Part shown: positions 7,347 through 12,418 of the stretch, piece after piece
Layout of the letters: each line of letters opens with the position of its first letter
How positions within the stretch are numbered: position 1 is the first letter of the stretch
Source: Bacillota bacterium
Lineage (GTDB): Bacteria > Bacillota > Clostridia > Christensenellales > Borkfalkiaceae
Length of the DNA: 12,418 nt
Assembly: GCA_023403375.1 (NCBI GenBank)
Contig: JAEYEN010000004.1
Location: 1 to 12,418, forward strand
Direction of reading: 5' to 3'
Notes under the pieces: model-generated
Databases searched by the model: none
The model's input: only the letters and a program-made list of their open reading frames with translations
Told to the model about the DNA's origin: nothing
Program-made: the position numbers and the translations under genes

Positions 7347-8417
7347 ATGAAAACGGCAATTGACGCAAGAATGATAGAGTCTTCCGGTATTGGCTCTTAT
7401 ATAAAAACCGCAATAAAAAGCAGTATGTACTCTGTTGCGATAGGCGATGAGAAAATAATCAGAAAGTATCGTGCGGATATTGAAGTAATACCATTCAACG
7501 CAAAGATTTACGGATTAAAGGAACAGTTTTTTTATCCTTATAGAGCTTTAAAAAAAGCAGGGGTAAAGCGTTTGCACGTTCCACATTATAATGTACCGAT
7601 TTTTTATCGCGGAGAACTTGTTGTAACTATTCACGATTTGACGCACCTTTATTTTCCGGAATACTTCTCTCCACTTGCAAGAATGTATGCCAAATTTATG
7701 CTTAAAAAAGCAGTAAAAAAGTCTGCAAAAATTTTAACCGTTTCTGATTTTGTAAAAGGTGAAATTGTCGAAAAACTCAAAGCAGATGAGGAAAAGGTTA
7801 TAAGAATATATAACTGCGTTGACAAAGATTTTGTTGTTAAAGACAAAGTAAAGACGGAATATTTATATGAAAAATATTCTATTCCGTCGGACAGAAAGGT
7901 TGTTTTGTTTGTTGGGAATCTTAAACCTCATAAAAATTTATCTGCTCTTATCAAGGCGTATGCCGAGTCTGACTACAAAGAGCAAAGTTGTCTTGTTTTG
8001 GTCGGGAAATCTTTTGACGACGTATCTATTATTAAATCTCTTGAAAAAATTCCGCAAAACTGTATGGTAATTTCTACGGGGGCTGTAAATAAAGAAGAAT
8101 TGGTTAATTTATACAATATTGCGTACATTTTTGCTTTTCCCTCTTTGTCGGAAGGGTTTGGTATTCCATTGTTAGAGGCAATGGCTTGCGGGACGCCGGT
8201 TGTCTGCTCAGACAAAACATCTGTGCCAGAAGTAGTAGGCGATTGCGCACTGACTTTTGACCCGCGAAACAGTGATGAAATTACTGCGGCTCTTAATAAG
8301 ATTATGTCTGATAAGGTCTTGTATGCCGAGTTAAAAGAAAAGGGTCTTGAAAGAGTGAAAGAATTTTCGGAAGACAGGATGTTGAACGAATTGCAAGAGG
8401 CTTTGAGAAATAAATGA
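7347..8417 (+). CDS. Glycosyltransferase family 4 (mannosyltransferase-like)
   Basis: A second GT4 enzyme of 356 residues. It opens with the IDARMIESSGIGSYI segment (5-19), matching the DaR...GIGrY start of bacterial mannosyl- or rhamnosyltransferase-like GT4 proteins. It continues with HVPHYNVP (77-84), VVTIHDLTH (92-100), TVSDF (131-135), VGNLKPHKNL (189-198), and EX7E Glu269 to Glu277 in EGFGIPLLE, then MACGTPVV. It has no membrane segment and probably acts at the cytosolic membrane face after the preceding GT4. It lacks a clear ribosome binding site; with only three bases after the upstream stop, translational coupling is likely. Its last bases overlap the next gene by four (ATGA). It is not a close duplicate of the preceding GT4, differing strongly in the N-terminal domain, so it likely adds a different linkage. 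Confidence 0.9.
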   Translation: MKTAIDARMIESSGIGSYIKTAIKSSMYSVAIGDEKIIRKYRADIEVIPFNAKIYGLKEQFFYPYRALKKAGVKRLHVPHYNVPIFYRGELVVTIHDLTHLYFPEYFSPLARMYAKFMLKKAVKKSAKILTVSDFVKGEIVEKLKADEEKVIRIYNCVDKDFVVKDKVKTEYLYEKYSIPSDRKVVLFVGNLKPHKNLSALIKAYAESDYKEQSCLVLVGKSFDDVSIIKSLEKIPQNCMVISTGAVNKEELVNLYNIAYIFAFPSLSEGFGIPLLEAMACGTPVVCSDKTSVPEVVGDCALTFDPRNSDEITAALNKIMSDKVLYAELKEKGLERVKEFSEDRMLNELQEALRNK

Positions 8418-9646
8418 TAGTAAAATCGAAATCTGAAACAGGCATCGACGTGTTAACGCATTTGTTTGCTTTTATCTCTATTCTTCTGATAGGTGCGGAC
8501 AAATGGGGCGTTAACGTCGGCGTAAATTTGAGACTGGACCAGATTTTTTTAGTTATAGTTGCGATTCTGATTTTTATGAAAAGCGATTTTATCGTTTACA
8601 AAAATATTAGTCTAATAGGTTTTGTTTTTTTTACTCTGCTTTCGGTAGTGTTTGCATTTGACCCCATAAGGTCGATGCTTTATTATTTTTCAATAGTTTA
8701 TAATGTTTTTTTTGTTTTTCTTACGTTTGCGAACTATGTAAAAATATATGGAATCGAACGGTTTATAAGCATTTTCAGAAAGACGTGTTATGTGCAGTTT
8801 TTTGTGCTTGCCATACAATTTTTGCTGAAAGTGTTTTTTGATTTTGAATTTTCTTTTCTGCCTGGATACGGACAGTATCTGGGAATTTACAGATTTAGTT
8901 TGTGGTTTTACGAACCGAGTTATCTTGCGACATATCTGGTATTCTGGTTAACGTTATCATTATCTATGAGTTTAATAGGCAAAGACCTGACTTATATAGC
9001 AGATATAATTTTGTGCCTTATTATGTTGGTTATATCTACTTCATCATCGGGTTTTTTGGGCATTTGTTTAAGTTTGTTTATCGTTTATCTTTTTTGGGTG
9101 TTTAGGGGAATAACTAAATGGAAACTGTTGTTTCTTCTTATACCGATAACATTATTTTTGGTGTTTAGATTCAGATTTCCGTCGATTTATAATACTTTTG
9201 TAAGTCGTATTTTCGCCGGCGACCTTAACGCTTCCAGCGGAGGAAGAGTGGAACAATGGACAGAGACATGGAATGTATTTAAGGATAATGCGTGTTTTGG
9301 CATAGGACCGGGGAATTACGGAGCATATCTTAATAAAGAAAACACATATGTTCCGTCTAACGTTACTTTAGAACTTCTTGCAACAACAGGCATATTTTCA
9401 ACGATATGCTATGTGGCGTTAAATATTAGTTTAATCGTAAGACCTATAAAGGATTACTGTAAAAATCGGCACGACAAAAAGAAAATAATCACTATGTCGT
9501 TAGGTATTTCTTTGTTAGTTTTCGTTGTAATACTTCAAATAAATCAAGGGTATTTAAGGCTTTATCACTGGATGTTTATGGGTGTCATCTTTGGTTTGTT
9601 GAAAAGTTCACAGACTAATTTAGCGAAAAACAAAATAATGAAATAA
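8414..9646 (+). CDS. Wzy-like polysaccharide polymerase (O-antigen ligase family)
   Basis: A 410-residue integral membrane protein with about ten or eleven hydrophobic segments (for example 15-28, 43-55, 66-82, 88-106, 125-141, 170-188, 195-228, 236-252, 320-343 and 358-376). Between about 253 and 315 lies a long external loop with SSGGRVEQW (274-282) and the FGIGPGNYGAYL motif (295-306), characteristic of the Wzy_C/O-antigen ligase family. FYEPSYLATYL (165-175) and STSSSGFLG (208-216) are further family landmarks. In a Wzx/Wzy-type locus this protein polymerises lipid-linked repeat units on the outer face of the membrane. A ligase role cannot be excluded from sequence alone, but a Gram-positive-type cell has no lipid A core, so polymerase is favoured. 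It overlaps the preceding gene by four bases, so translation is coupled. Confidence 0.85.
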   Translation: MIVKSKSETGIDVLTHLFAFISILLIGADKWGVNVGVNLRLDQIFLVIVAILIFMKSDFIVYKNISLIGFVFFTLLSVVFAFDPIRSMLYYFSIVYNVFFVFLTFANYVKIYGIERFISIFRKTCYVQFFVLAIQFLLKVFFDFEFSFLPGYGQYLGIYRFSLWFYEPSYLATYLVFWLTLSLSMSLIGKDLTYIADIILCLIMLVISTSSSGFLGICLSLFIVYLFWVFRGITKWKLLFLLIPITLFLVFRFRFPSIYNTFVSRIFAGDLNASSGGRVEQWTETWNVFKDNACFGIGPGNYGAYLNKENTYVPSNVTLELLATTGIFSTICYVALNISLIVRPIKDYCKNRHDKKKIITMSLGISLLVFVVILQINQGYLRLYHWMFMGVIFGLLKSSQTNLAKNKIMK

Positions 9647-9652
9647 ATAATT

Positions 9653-10534
9653 ATGAAGAACAGGATAGGTATTGTTTTAGTTAATTATAATGGAATAAAA
9701 GATACGAAAGATTGTATCGAGAGTATACGCAAGAGCACTTTTTTAAACTATGTCATATATGTTGTGGATAACGATTCTTCGGATAAGTTTGTTTTAAGAA
9801 AAGAATACGAAAACTGCTCGGATGTAGAGATATTGGTTTCCGATACAAATGCGGGTTTTGCCGGCGGATGTAATATTGCGATAAGGGAAATAATCGATAA
9901 CGGAGAATTTGATTATATATTCCTACTTAACAATGACACAACTGTTTCGGAAAATTCGTTGGAAGTTTTGCTTTCGGTCGCGGAAAACAACAAAGATGCG
10001 GGGATTATAACCTGTAAAATAAATTACTATTTTAATAAGAATAAAGTCTGGTTTTCGGGGAGTAAATATTCCACCGTTTTGGGAAATGCAAAACATATTT
10101 TAAGCGACAAAAAAATCGGAATAAAGAAAATTCCTTTTGCAACGGGATGCGTTCAATTGATTCCCGTCAGTGTGATAAAAAAAGTCGGATTGATGGACGA
10201 AAAATATTTTTTATACAGCGAAGACTTGGATTATTGCAGAAAAATCATAAGGTACGGTTATAAAATTTATTATACGGATAATACGGTAATTTATCATAAA
10301 GTAAATGTTACTACCGGAAAAGACAGCCCCTTACAACAGTACTATTCTACGCGTTCGAGATTCTTGTTTATTAAGCAAAACGTTTGCCCCGTTTTTAAGC
10401 CTGTCGCTTATTTAAGACTGCATTGTTCAAACTTATATGCTTTAATAAGAAAAAGAAGGATAGGCTCAATTATGCGTCGGGCATATAGAGATTTTAAAGC
10501 GGGCAACTTTGGCAAGTCCGAAATGAAATTTTAA
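9653..10534 (+). CDS. Glycosyltransferase family 2 (rhamnosyltransferase-like)
   Basis: An inverting GT-A fold enzyme, 293 residues, resembling the WbbL/rhamnosyltransferase branch of GT2. Visible motifs are IVLVNYNG (7-14), VVDNDSSD (37-44, nucleotide binding), NAGFAGGCNIA (66-76), LLNNDT (91-96, in place of a DxD for metal binding) and YFLYSEDLDYCRKI (185-198), where Glu190-Asp191 is the expected catalytic base region. The basic C-terminal tail (about 235-285) could contact the membrane. It starts six bases after the polymerase stop without a clear ribosome binding site, implying coupling. The rhamnose assignment is family-based; no rhamnose synthesis genes (rmlABCD) are in the window to support it. 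Confidence 0.88.
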   Translation: MKNRIGIVLVNYNGIKDTKDCIESIRKSTFLNYVIYVVDNDSSDKFVLRKEYENCSDVEILVSDTNAGFAGGCNIAIREIIDNGEFDYIFLLNNDTTVSENSLEVLLSVAENNKDAGIITCKINYYFNKNKVWFSGSKYSTVLGNAKHILSDKKIGIKKIPFATGCVQLIPVSVIKKVGLMDEKYFLYSEDLDYCRKIIRYGYKIYYTDNTVIYHKVNVTTGKDSPLQQYYSTRSRFLFIKQNVCPVFKPVAYLRLHCSNLYALIRKRRIGSIMRRAYRDFKAGNFGKSEMKF

Positions 10535-10559
10535 TTTTTAATAATCAATCGGAGAAAAA

Positions 10560-11267
10560 ATGATTTCGGTTATATGTGTTTATAATAATAAAGCGGTTCT
10601 GAAAGATATGCTTGATGCGTCTGTCGAAAAACAGTCGTTGAAAGATTTCGAGAAAGTTTTTATAGATAATACTAATAATCAATTTACAGGAGCCGCCGCG
10701 GCGTTAAACTTTGCGGCATCCGTTGCAAAAGGGGATATATTGGTTTTTGCGCATCAGGATGTGGAATTCTGCGATGATAATTCGTTTGAAAAAATTCAGA
10801 AATTTTGTAACGAATCGGATTTCGGCATAGTCGGTGTGGCGGGCGTGATTTTACACGATAAAAACGTTTATTCTTCCGTTGTGACAGATAAAGACAGGCA
10901 GAGGGTAGGCGTTTTGTCGGATACCGTAAAAAAAGTAGATTGTATTGACGAATGTCTGATGATAATAAAAAAACAAAACTTTGAAGGTTTTTCGGATTTT
11001 GGCAAAACCTGGCATTTTTATGCGGTGGAGTATAGTTTACGTATGGCGGAACAGGCAAAGGATATTTTATTGTTACCGATAGAGATATATCATTTATCGC
11101 CGGGATGGTCGCTGAATAAGACTTACTGGACAACTTTAAAGCAAGTGGCGAAAAGATTTAAATCTCATAAAATTATACCGACGACACTCGGGCAATATCA
11201 CAATAATTGTTTATTGCCGATTGAGATTTTTCTAAGAAAAATTTTAAGAAAAATAAGAAATCAATGA
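10560..11267 (+). CDS. GT2-like glycosyltransferase, StrF-domain type
   Basis: A 235-residue GT-A-like protein resembling the StrF-like glycosyltransferase domain family (Glyco_tranf_2_5). It starts with MISVICVYNN and has FIDNTNNQF (34-42), GAAAALNFA (44-52), FAHQDVEF (63-70) with HQD where a DxD is usual, VGVAG (91-95), VDCIDECLMIIKK (126-138), WHFYAVEYSL (151-160) and IYHLSPGW (176-183). In canonical GT2 proteins the DECL and AVEY segments correspond to acceptor and catalytic positions. A GGAG lies five bases before the ATG at 10560, so it has independent initiation 25 bases after the preceding gene. The protein probably adds a side or terminal residue to the repeat unit. Activity is less certain than for the other transferases because members of this family are poorly characterised. 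Confidence 0.82.
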   Translation: MISVICVYNNKAVLKDMLDASVEKQSLKDFEKVFIDNTNNQFTGAAAALNFAASVAKGDILVFAHQDVEFCDDNSFEKIQKFCNESDFGIVGVAGVILHDKNVYSSVVTDKDRQRVGVLSDTVKKVDCIDECLMIIKKQNFEGFSDFGKTWHFYAVEYSLRMAEQAKDILLLPIEIYHLSPGWSLNKTYWTTLKQVAKRFKSHKIIPTTLGQYHNNCLLPIEIFLRKILRKIRNQ

Positions 11268-11305
11268 AAACCTTAAACCGTTAGGTTTGAAGAGTTTTAT
11301 TCTTC
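11268..11305 (+). repeat. Two small tandem hairpins in the gap before the cytidylyltransferase gene
   Basis: Immediately after the stop of the StrF-type gene, AAACCT (11268-11273) pairs with AGGTTT (11283-11288) around a nine-base loop. GAAGA (11289-11293) pairs with TCTTC (11301-11305). Neither has a strong U-tract. They could act as a weak partial terminator or a processing site between the transferases and the nucleotide-donor genes. Confidence 0.35.
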
Positions 11306-11314
11306 GGTTAAAAT
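11287..11314 (+). promoter_or_regulatory. Candidate internal promoter before the cytidylyltransferase gene
   Basis: TTGAAG (11287-11292) and TAAAAT (11309-11314) are spaced by 16 bases within the 83-base gap, and an AAGGAG follows at 11339-11344. This would let the cytidylyltransferase and epimerase genes be transcribed separately from the upstream transferases. The -35 is imperfect and the region is AT-rich, so it may be coincidental. Confidence 0.35.
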
Positions 11315-11350
11315 GATGAAAAAGTAATTGTGAAAAATAAGGAGCGCAGT

Positions 11351-12052
11351 ATGAACGTTGCGGTTGTTATTGCAGGCGGCGTTGGCCGCAGAATGGGAGA
11401 AAATATTCCCAAACAATTTATCGAAATAGACGGAAAACCCGTTCTTATCTACACGTTGGAAGGGTTTGAAACTCATAAAGAAATAGACGCCGTTGAAGTC
11501 GTTTGCGTAGACGGCTGGCAAAACAAACTCAAAGAATATATCCGAAAATTCGGTATAAAAAAAGTGAAGTGGATTGTTACCGGCGGCGAAACGGGACAGG
11601 AATCCATAAGAAACGGAATTTATAATCTGGAAGACAAATTAAAAGCGGACGACAACGTTATAATCCACGACGGAATAAGACCGCTTATAGACGAAAGCGT
11701 GTTGTCGGACGTTATCGCAACGTGTAACAAATACGGCAACGGCGTTACTTCGCTTCCGTATAACGAACAGATTTTCGTCGTAGACGATGAGATTTCCACC
11801 GTAAAATATATACCGAGAGAAACGTTAAGAAGAGTGTCTACTCCGCAGGCGTATAAGTTTAAGTTGATAGACGACGCTTATCACCGCGCGTTTAAGGAGA
11901 AGATAGGAATTTACGGTTCGTCTTATGCAAACACCATGATGGTGGAACTAGGCGAAAGGTTGTACTTTGCGGCAGGTTCCGATAAGAACATAAAACTTAC
12001 CACGAAAGACGACCTCGAACTTTTTAAGGCGTATAGGAGAAAGGATAAATAA
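11351..12052 (+). CDS. IspD/TarI-family cytidylyltransferase, probable CDP-polyol synthesis
   Basis: A CTP-dependent nucleotidyltransferase of 233 residues in the family that contains IspD (MEP pathway) and TarI (CDP-ribitol). Motifs are AGGVGRRMG (8-16) with Arg14, PKQF (20-23) with Lys21, HDGIRP (106-111) with Asp107, Arg156 in YIPRETL, STPQAY (163-168) and NIKLTTKDDL (213-222) with Lys215; all CTP-binding and catalytic positions are present. The segment before NIKLT reads YANTMMVELGERLYFAAGSD and lacks the T-D-D signature typical of MEP-pathway IspD. With its setting beside an epimerase in a polysaccharide operon, this favours activation of a polyol or sugar phosphate such as ribitol or arabinitol 5-phosphate. 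The ATG at 11351 follows AAGGAG by six bases; an upstream GTG at 11330 is less likely. Its stop overlaps the next start (TAATG). Confidence 0.85.
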   Translation: MNVAVVIAGGVGRRMGENIPKQFIEIDGKPVLIYTLEGFETHKEIDAVEVVCVDGWQNKLKEYIRKFGIKKVKWIVTGGETGQESIRNGIYNLEDKLKADDNVIIHDGIRPLIDESVLSDVIATCNKYGNGVTSLPYNEQIFVVDDEISTVKYIPRETLRRVSTPQAYKFKLIDDAYHRAFKEKIGIYGSSYANTMMVELGERLYFAAGSDKNIKLTTKDDLELFKAYRRKDK

Positions 12053-12418
12053 TGGCTTTAACTAAAAACGGCGTTTATGAATCTCAACTTTACATCGTCA
12101 TAAAAGAACGCGAGCAGGACCTTAAAAAATTAGACGGAAAAGTTATATTCCTTTCCGGCGCAACGGGTTTGATAGGCAGCGCGTTTATAGACCTTGTGAT
12201 GACTGCCGACGAAATTTTAGGTATCAACGTTTCCGTTGTGGCGCTAAGCAGAAGCAAAGACCGTGCGGAAAGCAGGTTCGGGCAATATTTTAACAATAAA
12301 AACTTTAAATACGTTTGCGGCGACGTTAAGGATAAAATAGATTACGACGGTAAAGTGGATTATGTTATACACGCCGCCAGCAACACGCACCCCGCGGCTT
12401 ATGCCTTAGACCCCGTGG
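12052..12418 (+). CDS. NAD-dependent epimerase/dehydratase family protein, 3'-truncated by window edge
   Basis: The first 122 residues of an extended short-chain dehydrogenase/reductase. The ATG at 12052 shares a base with the cytidylyltransferase stop (TAATG), and GGAGAAAGG lies just upstream (12037-12045). A 30-residue N-terminal helix precedes the Rossmann fold, with NAD(P)-binding GATGLIG (36-42), the acidic or basic selector region ALSRSKDRAESRF (64-76), CGDV (89-92) and IHAASNTHP (106-114). The HAASN...P...DPV pattern and the N-terminal extension match the epimerase subfamily often found next to IspD/TarI-like genes in capsule loci. It likely performs a redox or epimerisation step on the precursor or CDP-linked product. 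The catalytic YxxxK lies beyond the window, so activity cannot be checked. Confidence 0.85.
   Translation, partial: MALTKNGVYESQLYIVIKEREQDLKKLDGKVIFLSGATGLIGSAFIDLVMTADEILGINVSVVALSRSKDRAESRFGQYFNNKNFKYVCGDVKDKIDYDGKVDYVIHAASNTHPAAYALDPV

Noticed and set aside
10684..11133. 149-codon minus-strand ORF
   Set aside because: It lies entirely opposite the well-supported StrF-type gene, has no recognisable motif and is Arg/Pro-rich as expected of a reverse-strand shadow.
11351..12052. Calling this gene ispD of the MEP isoprenoid pathway
   Set aside because: The polysaccharide context, the coupled epimerase and the missing T-D-D segment point elsewhere; family membership is certain but the pathway is not.
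1..12418. tRNA, rRNA, CRISPR array, transposase or phage integration sites
   Set aside because: Reading both strands showed no tRNA-like cloverleaf, no regularly spaced repeats, no transposase or integrase motifs and no terminal inverted repeats flanking the helicase gene.

Overview
The window looks like part of a low-GC, Gram-positive-type genome, most likely Bacillota and probably a clostridial lineage. This rests on AT-rich coding sequence, frequent AGGAG-type ribosome binding sites, strong TTGACA/TATAAT-like promoters, and a YqeY gene beside a capsule or exopolysaccharide cluster. The lineage is inferred from composition and gene content; no rRNA or other taxonomic marker is present. Every supported gene lies on the + strand.

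Region 1 (1-4434) is DNA defence or processing. It opens with the C-terminal two thirds of a type I restriction HsdR subunit, cut by the window edge. After 265 bases of AT-rich spacer comes a 709-residue DUF2075-type helicase that carries its own N-terminal PD-(D/E)xK-like nuclease motif. The second gene is visibly more AT-rich than hsdR and has its own ribosome binding site, so it is a plausible separately acquired defence gene.

Region 2 (4435-5139) holds a G-rich noncoding stretch and then a compact single-gene unit. That unit has a near-consensus promoter, a GatB/YqeY-domain gene (yqeY) and a rho-independent terminator. It insulates the defence region from the polysaccharide region.

Region 3 (5179-12418 and beyond) is the 5' part of a Wzx/Wzy-type surface polysaccharide operon. 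A good promoter (5179-5207) is followed by a leader of about 220 nt with three self-complementary CGCGCG blocks. The genes run in this order: initiating phosphoglycosyl transferase, two GT4 glycosyltransferases, a Wzy/O-antigen-ligase-like membrane polymerase, a rhamnosyltransferase-like GT2, a StrF-type GT2-like protein, an IspD/TarI-family cytidylyltransferase, and an NAD-dependent epimerase/reductase that runs off the end. Spacing is tight, with one 4-base ATGA overlap and one TAATG overlap. The likely scheme is that the first enzyme loads a sugar phosphate on undecaprenyl phosphate, up to four transferases extend it, and Wzy polymerises the repeat. The last two genes probably make a CDP-linked polyol or sugar donor. 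The flippase, any chain-length regulator and any LicD-type phosphotransferase are not in the window and are expected downstream.

The most interesting points are the nuclease-helicase fusion beside hsdR, the structured leader of the polysaccharide operon, a composite hairpin between its first two genes, and the cytidylyltransferase/epimerase pair that looks devoted to polysaccharide rather than isoprenoid synthesis.
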